This document shows positions 10,495-20,910 of a stretch of 64,000 nucleotides of DNA, one piece after another. Below the pieces are notes generated by a model, which saw only the letters and a list, made by a program, of their open reading frames with translations, did no database searches and was not told the DNA's origin. The position numbers and the translations under genes are program-made. How positions within the stretch are numbered: position 1 is the first letter of the stretch; each line of letters begins with the position of its first letter. Origin of the DNA: Capronia americana (Eukaryota > Ascomycota > Eurotiomycetes > Chaetothyriales > Herpotrichiellaceae); the NCBI GenBank assembly GCA_016110215.1, contig JADWQD010000012.1:1116001-1180000 (forward strand), given 5' to 3'.

Positions 10495-11439
10495 TCACTT
10501 GCCCCCCTCTCCATTTTGGCCAAAGGGGAGATCAATCACAGCATTGCCAATCTTGATCTTAAGATGCGAGAAGCTCACCTTGAGACCACGCGGCAGGTCA
10601 TCGATCGGGTCAACGAGCCTGCGCATGTGTCGATCATCGGGATCTTCAAGAGTCCATGCAATGCTGATGTGGAAAGCATCCGACTTGTCAATCACTTTTC
10701 TCAGCGTCTTGCTCCTTGGCCGGACTTCACTAGCTGGATCAATGTCGGCCACATCATCATAAAGCTGCGACAGGCCGAATTGCGCCGCTGTGGCATTGCA
10801 TATCGACAACAATTTATTCAACTCGTCATTTTCGGGCTTGCTCAATTTCAATACCAAAAAGAATCGACTCCTGTCATGGTTTGCGACCCAATCGAGCCTC
10901 CTAGCCGTAACTGTGAAAGGCTTGATGTGGCTACTGTCCAATCTAGCCTTTATGCTGTCCTGGAATGGTTCCTTCTGCTCAGTCTTCAAGACGAGGGGAG
11001 CAGATAGACTGACGTGCAATGGAAGCTGTGCTCCGAGTTCTGAACGTAGGAATCCGTGAATGTGGGGCTTCGAAGATTTGTCGGCTGCTGTCGTTGTCTG
11101 GCCTGATTTCTGGATCAATGCGTCGAGTACAGCGAGCTCTGGGTGTGGCGGATACCATTCCAGATAGACGTGCGTCGGCCAGTTACCTACCACATGAGGG
11201 ACTTGACGCGTCCGACCGGCATGGAGGGATGGATCGTCTGTGGTGGAGGTTCTCACATTTGTAGCATACAGTGAATGGAATGAGGCTGGCAATGGTGGCA
11301 GAGGTTTCGCAGGGTGGACTGGTTCATCGTCAATGTGCTCAGCCTTGCGTTTCCGTGCGCCTTGCTGGTTCTTCTTCTTATCGGCCAATTCCTGATCCTC
11401 GCTCTCCGAGCTTGAATCTGAGTAGTTGACCAAGACCAT
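10495..11439 (-). CDS. USB1: U6 snRNA 3'-end phosphodiesterase Usb1
   Basis: A single exon of 314 aa starts at the ATG at 11437-11439. The 2H-phosphoesterase fold is marked by two HxS motifs, LHVSLS (about residue 162) and FHISIAW (about 258). The first is preceded by PHIHGFLRSELGAQLP. Usb1 trims and modifies the 3' end of U6 snRNA, protecting it from decay. The first 60 residues are acidic/Ser then basic (SDSSSESEDQ, KKKNQQGARKRK), a plausible disordered nuclear-targeting region. VGNWPTHVYLEWYPP matches the conserved start of the catalytic domain. The length fits fungal Usb1 proteins. Confidence 0.9.
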   Translation of the reverse strand: MVLVNYSDSSSESEDQELADKKKNQQGARKRKAEHIDDEPVHPAKPLPPLPASFHSLYATNVRTSTTDDPSLHAGRTRQVPHVVGNWPTHVYLEWYPPHPELAVLDALIQKSGQTTTAADKSSKPHIHGFLRSELGAQLPLHVSLSAPLVLKTEQKEPFQDSIKARLDSSHIKPFTVTARRLDWVANHDRSRFFLVLKLSKPENDELNKLLSICNATAAQFGLSQLYDDVADIDPASEVRPRSKTLRKVIDKSDAFHISIAWTLEDPDDRHMRRLVDPIDDLPRGLKVSFSHLKIKIGNAVIDLPFGQNGEGGK

Positions 11440-12704
11440 GACTGAACATCAAGATGCACATGCACATGACTCGATGAACACCGGTGCCTGCCAAGGCCGA
11501 AACTGAGGTCAAGCCTCGACCGGTAGTAGTTCCTTGAATATGGAGCCAGGCTGACGAGGATTTGAGCAGGCTAGGATCCTAGAGGGCTTTCGTCGATCAT
11601 GTAGATAAGGATCCGCAGTGTACGTCAGCAGCTGGCCGTCACGGAAGAGGTTGGAGGGAAGGTGACGAGGAGCTGTACGGAGTATGTCTCAGATGTTCCT
11701 GTTGTCTTTCAATAGTCTCCGAGCAAATCAGAAACCAGCATCAGAGACCGGCATAAGCAGGAGAGACAAGAACACTTGTGCACAAGAGAGTTTTTCGATT
11801 AGATGCTCGAGAGCTTCCACAAAATATGCGGTGACAACGAAACCCGTCACAATTGTAATTGCGCTCCGGCTTCCCTTTCGCAAGTGATTGCAGTATGTGC
11901 GTGCGCCTTGAACCATTGTCCACTGATGATTTATTTTTGGCTCATTGACCTGTCCGGTACTCGTATCAGCGTCTCTGGGCATGAAGACGCTCTGCGAGTC
12001 TCTGGCGACAGTACATAATTAAGCTTAAGTATAGTGCCGAATACTAAGCCCGTTGCAGGTCTACTGTGCAAAACGCAAAATCCGGTGAACTTGGTCCAGG
12101 CAACAAGTGTACGTTATGCATCCTAAGCGGCAGCCCGTCTCAATCGTGAGAAGCATCGGAGGCTTCGGCAGCGTCCTGTCAGCTTGTTTTGATGCTTTTC
12201 GGTTGCGCGTCGAAGAGCAGGATAACAGGTTCCACAGGGCTTCATCAAGCTGATTAGGCTTAACTTAGCGTACTCACAACGAGGCACAAGGCCAATGACA
12301 CGGTGACTTCATGCCTAGAGAACCCTCCAGCTTGGGCGCCCGGCTGTTTGGATCGGCCTCGCTGTGTTGGGGGAAGACTCGCCTCTTTTGAAGCCTGCGC
12401 TCCACCATGACATCGACAGCGTGCATGGGTGTGCGTGCCCGCCGCCCGCCATGCTCCGTTGGCAAAGCAAGTCTTGGTCCTTGAGCTCCATCTCGTGTTC
12501 CTCATTATGCAAGTGGATGCTTGAAAGTACGATTATTCTTTTTCTCATGCTCATGTTTCTTATCTCGCGTACACAGAACTCGGACTCACTCCGTAAGCTG
12601 GGATATCTCATTCCATTCCCGTAGAAGACCTTCTCCAGCGAGCGCATTATCACTGTCAATCCCACCAACTTCTCGCAAGCACTACACTCGCCGGCCTCGA
12701 CACG
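11440..12704. other. Divergent intergenic region USB1 / PAL1
   Basis: A 1.27-kb stretch between divergent genes. Several frames of 60-117 codons occur on both strands, but none shows a family motif or convincing codon pattern. It probably holds promoters and a long 5' leader for the Pal1 gene. Confidence 0.45.
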
Positions 12705-14048
12705 ATGGACACAGGCGACAAAGACTGGGTATGTACCGTCTTCGTTCTCCCTTCTGGTCCTCGTTGAGGCGCCACTTAATCCGTACGCAAGTACGTCCGC
12801 GGCACAGGGTTAATATTTGTGGACCGCCAGGCTACAAAATACCTCCTCGACCCGTTGAACGCACCCGAACCCTCTCAAGAGGATGGCCCTGGAAACAGCT
12901 TCCGAGCCGGCGGCACCCTCCCGCCCGTCAAGGCACCCCCGAAACCACAGATAGGACGACGCCTGTCCAAGACGAACCCGCACCACAAGACCTCGCTCTC
13001 CAACACGACAACCACGGAGGTGAAGAGATCTACGTCTCTGAACCGCGGCCCTAACGGCTCTCCTGTCACCAGCCCTGGGAGGGGAGCAGCAGGGCCATAC
13101 CCCCCACAGTCCTATCCCTCGCCTCCGCACTCAGCGAGATCTCCCACCACCGGCGCCGGCGCGGGCAAAAACTCCCCCACCGTAACACACAGTCCGCTGA
13201 GCCCACAATCGCCTCGCTCCCCATCCCATTCTCACAGACAAGAAGCGTTCGGAGGCGGTGACAATGCATCGAGCCCGAGCGGTCGCCGGCGACGGGGCTC
13301 ATCCCTCTCCGAGCGCTACCCGGGCGACATGTCGCACCGGCCACTGGACGCCCTGACCAAGGAGAAGCACGTGGCCGACCGGGCGCGGCATGCGACGCGC
13401 AAGCACCGCATCCAGCCGGACACGATCGACAACCTCGACCTCACGGGCGGCGCGGGCGCATACCACCACGGCGGGCCCTACGACGCCACGCTGTTCGCGC
13501 GCAACAACTCGACGAACTCCCCCATCGCCGCGCTCGCAGACTCCAACGCCGAGGCCCTCAAAGCCACGCCCAAGGAGAAGATCATGGACTCGGTCCGTGG
13601 CCACAGGCCTCTCGACGGCGTGGCGGCCTATGCCCCCGGGAATTTCGACCGCAATGGCAACGTCTACAACTACGAGGAGGGCGATAACATGATGATCGAG
13701 GGAGGACCCGAGGGCGGGGCCTACAAGCGCTGGCCCGGCGTGCAGTACCAGCCGGACGACATCAAGGGCAAGGGTGAGCCGAGTTACAGCGTGGAGAAGG
13801 CCCTCAAGGAGCATAAGATGTCGTCACAGGGCGGCGGGAAGCCTACGAATGGCGCGGACGGCATCGAGATGAAGACTCGCCACCGGAGTTCCAGCGCTGT
13901 GATGCCCGAGACGGTCGATCGCTCGGGCTGGGACGACGCTCAGACCGGGACGGGGCTCGGGCGGAGCGGAAGCCTCAGCAAGAGACTCAGCGGCGGGTTG
14001 AAGAAGAGGTTCGGAAGCATCAAGAGGAGTCACCATCGTGACGAGTGA
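12705..14048 (+). CDS. Pal1-family cell morphology protein
   Basis: Two exons, 12705-12728 (24 nt, MDTGDKDW) and 12831-14048, give 413 aa. The first 160 residues are Ser/Pro/Gly-rich and disordered. The Pal1 domain follows: PDTIDNLDLTGG, YHHGGPYDATLFARN, EALKATPKEKI, HRPLDGVAAYAPG, YNYEEGDNMM, KRWPGVQYQPDDIKGKGEP and YSVEKALKEHK. Pal1 proteins sit at cell tips, septa and endocytic sites and help maintain polarised shape. The C-terminus is basic and Ser-rich (SKRLSGGLKKRFGSIKRSHH). The 24-nt first exon is supported by GT-AG borders and direct continuation into ATKYLLDPLNAPEP. The second exon is notably GC-rich. Confidence 0.9.
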
Positions 14049-14705
14049 ACTTGGGCTCGTTCCTGGTCCGTTTAAATGACATGTTGTCTTGGATAGCAAA
14101 CACAGACTGCTCGGGGTTGATGGGCCCTCAGTTAGCACCACGTTGGATAAACATACACAGAGCGGGCCCGCTATGCTAATGTTGGAAAAATAAAACATGG
14201 TCGGATCAGAGTCTATATATATGTATAGGTATAGGTATAGTTATAGGTACGGGTATAGGACAGGATTGTGACAGAGTCACAGATACATGCGAGCGACGTA
14301 CGTGGCTTTCCCACGACGTCGAGTGAATCATTGCAGACATTTTGATCCTTCGTCTTGTGCCGATGGTGATATCGCGCTTCTGCTTCTTCTATGTATTACC
14401 TTAACCCTCAATATGAGCGCCCCAGCGTGTGGCACATGCGTACATTATTCATGCATAACGACCTTCTTCGATGCTAAAAGCAAAGATATCTCCGGACCAG
14501 TGGTTAACAAGAGGCCCAAGAGCCCGGGGTCCGATATTCCCAATTATCGAATGGTCGGTCCAACATGAGATCTGAGAGCTCTTGGATCGAGCTTACAATC
14601 CGGCCATGAACCGGCTCTGTACGAGTACCCTTCGAGTGATCAACACCTGTCGAACAGCCCGGCGGCGAGGCAGATTCACTGTGGTTTATTCAGGAAAACT
14701 GAAAA
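14049..14705. other. Convergent intergenic region with hexamer repeat
   Basis: The 657 bp between the convergent Pal1 and thioesterase stop codons hold a TATAGG-type tandem repeat (separate entry) and no supported gene. Confidence 0.5.
14224..14259 (+). repeat. TATAGG-type hexanucleotide tandem repeat, six units
   Basis: Six consecutive 6-mers read TATAGG, TATAGG, TATAGT, TATAGG, TACGGG, TATAGG, directly after a short (TA)n run. It lies about 180 bp past the Pal1 stop codon. It is a likely length-variable minisatellite and does not match the fungal telomere unit. Confidence 0.8.
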
Positions 14706-15578
14706 TCATGGGTGCTGAGCATTTCCAAAATCCTCCTTTGCATCAGGTCTATCCCACGATTCTTTCTCCAGCATTTGCACACGTCGTTCAATCTGCTGGA
14801 TTTCCCCCCGATTCTCGGCCTTTACAGCCTCCTGTAGATCGAAGGTATGTTTCAGTTGCTCGAGCATGAACGGCTCCAGCGTGCTTTTCTTGCCTGCTCT
14901 GTAGTCATACACCACCACATCTTCAAGACACCTCGCCGCCGGTCTTTGCTTGACTTCGGACATGATCAAGACATCAAGTATCAGCGACTCCGTAGTCTCG
15001 TCTGGCCGGGATCTCAATTTGTGGTAAACCGATATACGATCCGGCCAAGTCATGGGAAACTTGAAGTCCACAGTGATACTCTTCAAAATCAGTCCAATGC
15101 CTCTGGAGGTCAGCAACTCCTCCCACTGCCGCTTGTGCGCCGAGTCGACGTGTCTGCTGTAATTGCGGATCCAATTGCAGCGTCCACTTTCCGCAAAGCG
15201 AACATACATCACATTGTTGACGTGACCCATCGAATCTTGTTCGCCCCAGACTATGTTTTGCCTGTGTAGACCAGCTCTCTTCTCCGAGGTCAGGAAGCCC
15301 TCACTTCCTGCGACGAGTTCTCGCCAGTCTCGGCCGAGGATACTGAGCAGCCGTCCGGCTTCATCGACGAGCTTGGGGGTGAGACCAAAAGTGATACATC
15401 GGCCAATTCGCGATTTTGTGTCTGAAAGCCATCGCGGAGAGATCGCGTTCTTCGCTTCCTCGGTCGTGGTTGCGGCTGCTGGTGGAGGATTTGAGGAGTA
15501 ATTTCTTGACAAGCGAGGTTTGAAGCCGGTCAAAGCAATTGTGCGGAACGCACACCGGCAGGTGCGCTGAGCTAGCAT
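14706..15578 (-). CDS. Mitochondrial hotdog-fold thioesterase-like protein
   Basis: A single exon of 290 aa starts at the ATG at 15576-15578. The N-terminus (MLAQRTCRCAFRTIAL, then RLSRNYSSNPPP) is basic, Ser-rich and lacks acidic residues, as in mitochondrial presequences. The hotdog domain begins near residue 110: QNIVWGEQDSMGHVNNVMYV carries the conserved GHVNN(xx)Y active-site loop of 4HBT-type acyl-CoA thioesterases. Then RFAESGRCNWI, ILKSITVDFKFPM and a C-terminal helical tail follow. This matches an uncharacterised fungal family annotated as thioesterase superfamily; the acyl substrate is unknown. Stop convergent with the Pal1 gene. Confidence 0.85.
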   Translation of the reverse strand: MLAQRTCRCAFRTIALTGFKPRLSRNYSSNPPPAAATTTEEAKNAISPRWLSDTKSRIGRCITFGLTPKLVDEAGRLLSILGRDWRELVAGSEGFLTSEKRAGLHRQNIVWGEQDSMGHVNNVMYVRFAESGRCNWIRNYSRHVDSAHKRQWEELLTSRGIGLILKSITVDFKFPMTWPDRISVYHKLRSRPDETTESLILDVLIMSEVKQRPAARCLEDVVVYDYRAGKKSTLEPFMLEQLKHTFDLQEAVKAENRGEIQQIERRVQMLEKESWDRPDAKEDFGNAQHP

Positions 15579-16051
15579 GTTAGCATCGCATTCTTCACGT
15601 TATGGAGCTGGAGAACACGAAGAGAGTCCAAGACAGCATTGGAAAGCGGAATACTATCTGTCGGATCAAGCTCGGCTTTCGGTCAGCATGGCCGGCGTGC
15701 CTTCACTCGTCGCCGTGTATCAGCCTCGGAGACTCCAAAGGCACCACTCCTTTGTTCTTCTCTTGTCTAGGGAGCATAAATATGCGTGCTACGAAGCGCT
15801 GTACGACGGGCCAGACTCGAAACGGGAGCTTCGTCGAGAGGCGCAGACACTTCGTCCGTGTATGCCTCATGCAACTACGCGAGGCAATCCCAGCAACAAG
15901 CACGGCTCGGCAATTCAACAAGTGCCTGATTATGCAGCCTTCATTTCGACGGCCCAGCCTGATGGCTCACATTCCATTCCTGATCTCCTCAGTTGGTATT
16001 CGTTGTCTCCTTCGTCATGTCTGATTGCGTCCGCGGTTCCCCCTCCTCACA
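15579..16051. other. Intergenic region upstream of thioesterase-like gene
   Basis: The 473 bp probably hold the thioesterase promoter. Two overlapping plus-strand frames (15577-16065 and 15602-16024) lack any motif and were not accepted. Confidence 0.4.
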
Positions 16052-17097
16052 ATGTCGAGTGTTGAAGGCCTTCTTCTCGGTCCGCTCCTGGAGCTCGCCG
16101 GATCCGCCAGCAAAGGTCCAGTGAAGCTCAGAAGGAGGTTCGGCATGGGCCGAGGGAGTTTGAAGAGCTGCGTGCAGAAATTGACGAGTTCTGCGTATTT
16201 GTCGATGTTTTGCGACACTCAGACATTGGGAACAATACGAATCCGATCTCGGAAGCTCTCGTCGCCACAATCAAGAAGATGCAGAACAAGCTCCTAGACA
16301 TTGATAGAATGGTAATCCGCGAGTTAACCATAACTGCGGACGAGAGCACAGTGAGTCGGTCCGCTTGGGCCAGGAAGTCCGAGCGTGCAAAGGAAGAGGT
16401 CAAGCGCCTACAGAAGGTATGGGAATGTCTGACCGCGTTGATCGCCATTGAGACTCAGTAAGTATCCCCTTGTCTATCTGCGCCGGCGAGGGAACGAGTG
16501 AAAGAGACCAGGCGTTGAGCGAACATCAATATCAGCCCTGAACTACAACCTTCGTCTCTTGTGGGTTCTGTACCATTCGGATGATGTTCGACGACACATT
16601 GACTTCGCGGCGGTTTCGGACCCGTTTGCATACTGATGGAGGTTGTCCTCGACAATGTGTCTCGCGATGCGGCCATCTCACAAATGACTACTCTGAACCT
16701 ATACGGCGAGATTCCACAATCTCTCGTGAAGACCGGCGATGCTCTCAAGCTGTTCCTCCAACACGGTGCTCAAATCACGGCCACTGACGTAGCAATGCGA
16801 TCACACCTTCATCACGCGATGCTCCGTAGCCGAGATACAACAGACGCGCAAGTACTTATGCAGCCAGATTCAGGTTTCATCGACCTGTTAGCTGAAGACG
16901 AGCACGGAAGCAATGCTTACGAGATCTACAACCGCGGATGCTACAACACCGACGACGAGCGGACGCCGCGAGCAAAGGGTAAGGTGGCTCTATTACGATA
17001 TGTCGAATGCCTGCAAGCCGGTTGTATTCCGATATGCCAACCAATCCATCCGGTACATCCGCTGGTTTACAACTGTGTGGATGGGGAAATGGTATGA
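16052..17097 (+). pseudogene. Frameshifted remnant of a fungal protein gene of unknown function
   Basis: Coding-like sequence moves between reading frames without splice signals that could join it. A start MSSVEGLLLGPLLELAGSAS (frame of 16052) must shift by one base to continue as RSSEAQKEVRHGPREFEELR and then as the helical segment to about 16457 (DIGNNTNPISEALVATIKK, RAKEEVKRLQKVWECLTAL). A GTAAGT donor at 16459 follows. The next coding-like stretch, LRLLWVLYHSDDVRRHIDF to DPFAY (about 16541-16633), is in another frame. A further shift is needed to reach MEVVLDNVSRDAAISQM, TLNLYGEIPQSLVKTGDAL and LLAEDEHGSNAYEIYN, up to the stop at 17097. The layout suggests an N-terminal helical domain plus an ankyrin-like region. 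Sequencing errors or an unusual exon structure are alternatives. Confidence 0.5.
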
Positions 17098-17613
17098 GTA
17101 GCATCACCTCAGAGCCCACCACCGGACTGCGGCCATTCAAGCAGTGGTGACGACGAGTTTGTGGACGTCTCCGAGCAACGGTCATAAAGAGAGATATTGG
17201 TTCACGCAGAGCTGTGGCTGGTAAAGAGTCCTCTAGCGATCAATCATTCTGTCATATCACGGTACTACCTACTCCTTCCCTGTCTGACCCCGATGTTATA
17301 GCCCAGGGCACTGTTCAAGATGTCCATATCATTGGTGTAAGGTATAGGGCACGATGTCTTATGCTGCTACAGTCTCCCTTGTAATCGAACTGTTGCTTAA
17401 GTCGTGTACAGAAGTGCTCCCTCTCACGACATGACGCCGTCAACTACCCTGCTGTTGCCTCACCACCCTCCTTCGTACCCGCCGCGTACCATATCTCATT
17501 ACCAGATCCACAACATTGTCTCCTTCCTCAACAAGCCCACCTACATTACCAGCGTCAGCACGTCAGCGCCCATTCGAACCACGCAGGCACGATCACCGAA
17601 TGACGGAATGAAC
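17098..17613. other. Intergenic region after pseudogene
   Basis: The 516 bp hold a plus-strand frame from 17404 that is antisense to the next gene and not supported. At 17119-17187 a frame reads PPPDCGHSSSGDDEFVDVSE and could be a further piece of the remnant, but reaching it would need a 21-nt intron. Confidence 0.3.
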
Positions 17614-18567
17614 TCACCCCCCATCCACGCTAAAGCACGTCCCCGTGACGAAACTCGCCTTGTCACTCAAGAGATAGACAACCGCGTCTGCGATCTCGCT
17701 CGGCTGCGCCAACCTCCCCAACGCCGTGGTCGAGAAATCCTCGGCCGAAGCCGACCCCTCTGATATAGCCATCGACTGCCTCATTAGAGGGGTATCTGTT
17801 CCGCCTCTGCTTGCTCCGCGCGGATTAGCGGTCAGCTTTCAACAGGGAGACGGCAAGGCACCCCTGCGAGAGCGATCGAGAGAGTGGAGGAGGAGGACAA
17901 CTCACGGCGCAATACAATTGACACGAACCCCTCTCTTACCCACCTCTTTCGCAGCACACCGCGTCAGTCCCAGCACAGCATGCTTACTCGTCGTGTAGGC
18001 GCTCGTGAATTCCCGACCGCTTAGACTCAACCCACTCCCCGCGTTGACGATACTATAGTGGCTGCCCTTCCTGCTGCCTCTGGCGTCGTCCTTCGCTTCT
18101 GGCTCGCCTTTGCCATCTGCTTTCCCTTGCACTGACTCTCCCGCTCCAGCGTTCGCTTTCCCCAACACCCCAAGCTGAGCACGCATACAATTCATCACGC
18201 CGTAGACGTTGACGTCCATCACGAACCGCCACTGCTCATCATCCATATCCTCGACACCCCCGACATTATGGTCCCTCGGGATCGTGCCCGCGAGGTTCGC
18301 CGCCCCGTCGAGCCGGCCGAACGCGCGCACCGTGTCCGCGATCCAGGAGTCGACGTCCTGCCGGGATCGGACATCCACTTTCTTGACGAGGACGCGGGCC
18401 ACTTCTCCGTCGGCGGGGAATAGTTCCTCGGCAGGGCGGACGTTGATGTCGGCGATGGAGACGCAGGCACCGTATTGGAGCAGGAGGCGCGCCGTGGCGA
18501 GGCCGATGCCGCTGGCGCCGCCGGTGATGGCGTAGACACGAGAGGCGAAGAAAGATTCGTAAGACAT
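17614..18567 (-). CDS. Short-chain dehydrogenase/reductase (classical SDR)
   Basis: Two exons, 18567-17906 and 17806-17614 (99-nt intron), join as RVNCIAP/GGTDTPLMRQ; the product is 284 aa. The Rossmann motif TGGASGIG is at about residues 15-22, followed by the ADINVRPAEE beta2 region, an NLAG motif where NNAG is usual, catalytic Ser in NAGSGLSLSG, and YTTSK (YxxxK). The end, ASFVTGTCFSVDGG, is the usual SDR C-terminus. It should be a cytosolic NAD(P)-dependent oxidoreductase with unknown substrate. The protein has an extra charged, Gly-rich insert of about 30 residues (KANAGAGESVQGKADGKG onward) just before the catalytic Ser strand. Its start ATG is at 18565-18567. Confidence 0.88.
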
Positions 18568-19387
18568 GGTCGGTCGGTCTGTTACCTTGGCGAAAGAAGG
18601 GCGGGTGAGTTGTTGAGTGATATAGAGTTATGGCCTTGGGGGGTCAGTGGTTTTGGACTGCTTGAGCGAGGGCAAGGGCGAGAGTGATAGCCCTCCAGTT
18701 GATACAATCTAGATTACTCTATACTTACACGGTAGGTGGATAGAGAAGATTGAAGTCGGTTTCACGGTAGAGTATGTAGCTGGGAGGCATGGGCACACGG
18801 GTTACTGTCGCGCTGGTACAGTACCCGGCCCAGAGTCACGGCCACCCCACCGAATCCTCGGAAGCTCTCTTATAGGGCGGTGACTTTTGATTTCAACTGT
18901 CTCGTATTGATGTAACTAATGTAGTAATGGGGAAGAGGAGAATGTTACATGTATGCAGACCATATGTCAAGATGCCAGCGGGACCTCAATGCTCGGTGGA
19001 CATCAGGCCGGTCGGCCAATACATGGGCCGTGATACGCGCTCGCGTATGGGCCCCTTTCGATTCACGGCAAGCGGCCCGAGTACAAGGTCCGTGGTACTA
19101 AACGTATTGATTGTGCATTTTGATAACGCTACTCGCTTGTTCGTCAAGCCTGAAGTTCAGCTGAAGTCGACAAGTGATCCCGTGTGCCTGACAATTGACT
19201 CCCCCGACGCGCGACAACATCTGGGATTCGCAAGCCCAGCATACACATCCTCCGTCTGGGTATCGAACTCTCCCACGCCTCTTCCGATAATCATACCGTT
19301 CGGGGCCATCATAGCGTATTCATCTCGTGCTCAACAGAAGAACGGGAAGGTCAACCAGGTCGACCTTGAGATATCTCTTGTGTTGCA
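18568..19387. other. Intergenic region SDR / CaM kinase
   Basis: The 820 bp include the SDR promoter and the 3' side of the kinase gene. The plus-strand frame 18927-19601 overlaps the kinase end in antisense and has no motif, so nothing is called. Confidence 0.45.
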
Positions 19388-20910
19388 TCACGACCTCTGT
19401 CCGGAGAAGCTCTTCCTACGCTCATGCTCCTTTGTAACATCGGCAACAAGCCTATCAGTCTTTTCCTTGTCCTTCATCTCGCGCACTTTCGCAAGCACGA
19501 CTTCTCTGAAAATAGCACTCTTGGCAGCATTGCTCAATGACCGCTTCTCACTTGCTTCGCTGGTTGCAAGGCCTCGGCCGGGTGACACGCCTCTGATATG
19601 ATTTTTGACGGCTAGTCCGGCAGCATTTTGAGCGTTGGCAGGGATGTCATTTGCGTCGGGTGAGCCTGGTTCTTCTTGGTCTTGCATCTTCAAAGCATCG
19701 ATCCGGTTGCCTAGTTTGACAAGCTCGATACCCCGCTTCAGCTTCATCTTTGCGAGGTAGGCTCGGATCTCTGGCAAGAGATCGTGGTCTGAAGCAGTTT
19801 CGCCTGTGAGCCAGATATGTTTGAGTGCTTCTTTACTAGTGGCACGCCGCTTGGGTTCTGGTTGGAGCAAGGTCAAGATGAACTCTTTGGCATCTTTGCT
19901 GACATCTTTCCAGTATCGCTCGTGGAAGATGATTCGGCCGCTCTTGCATTCGTCCACGAGATCTGCCAGGTTCTCGGATCGGAAAGGAGAGTAGCCGCAG
20001 AGGAGGGTGTATGTTATGACCCCCAATGACCACATGTCGACCGCCTTCCCGTGACCCTGCTTGAGCATGACTTCAGGAGCAGCATAACCAAAGGAGCCAG
20101 CCATCGAGGTCAGGACATCACCAGGGCTCTCCAGAGTTTTGGCGATACCGAAATCGGCAAGGACAAGTTCGGAGTCGGGCTCCTTGGTGAGATAGAGCAG
20201 GTTTTCTGGTTTGAGATCTGGGGTACATTGTCAGCCGTCATGTCTTCAGAGTTGAGCGGTGTGCGTACCTCGGTGAACTACATTTCGTTCGTGGAGATAG
20301 TCGACAGCCTCTAGGACCTGCTTAATCGTCTGTGAGGCGTCTCTCTCCGTGAACTTGCCCTTGTCACAAATACGATCGAACAGCTCCCCACCTGTAGCCA
20401 ACTGGGTCACAATGTAGAACTTGTCCTATTACCCCGTTAGTCTCGGCCAACGCTGGGTTGTGTGGATATTCCTGACTCTTGACTCAAACCAGTCGACAAA
20501 TTGGACGATATGGGGATGCTTCAAGGTCTGCAGCATCCGGAGTTCATCATACACCATCTGCTCATTCCCCTTCACACTCTTCTTGAGGATGATTTTGACT
20601 GCGACCTTCTCTCCGCCGACGTCGGCCTCTCGGACGATACCATACGTGCCTGCGCCCAGCGTCTTTCCGAAGCGGTATCTGGATTTCTTGTCGTAGCTGT
20701 CGGGCTGGCCTTGCAGCTTGTTCATCATGCCACTGACTGTTCGTCCAAAGGGTCAGCAATGTCCGCCGGCGAATCTTCAGCTCGATAGGGGATTCGTGTC
20801 CATGGCCCCAAGGTAGAAAATGCAAATCACTGCTTCGCTAGTGTACACTTCCAAGGATAGGAAAGCAGACTGCCTTCCACAGTAAATGTTGGAGACTTAC
20901 AAGCACTCAT
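19388..20910 (-). CDS. Calcium/calmodulin-dependent protein kinase (CaMK1 type)
   Basis: Four exons on the minus strand: 20910-20901 (10 nt), 20736-20477, 20425-20269 and 20217-19388, giving 418 aa. The start reads MSA, then F split across the first intron, then SGMMNKLQGQPDSYDKK. Kinase landmarks are GKTLGAGTYGIV (Gly loop), VAVKIILKK, VVHRDLKPEN (exon 3/4 junction inside HRD-L), LADFGIAK, GYAAPEV and DMWSLGVITYTLLCG. The segment after the kinase domain (AYLAKMKLKRGIELVKLGNR) is basic and helical, as expected for an autoinhibitory/CaM-binding stretch. Fungal relatives include Aspergillus CmkA/CmkB, which act in calcium signalling and cell-cycle control. The two middle introns are 51 nt each. 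The gene lies downstream of and in the same direction as the complex I gene. Confidence 0.92.

Noticed and set aside
15577..16065. Plus-strand frame of 162 codons
   Set aside because: No motif, no splice-linked extension, and a composition unlike neighbouring proteins.
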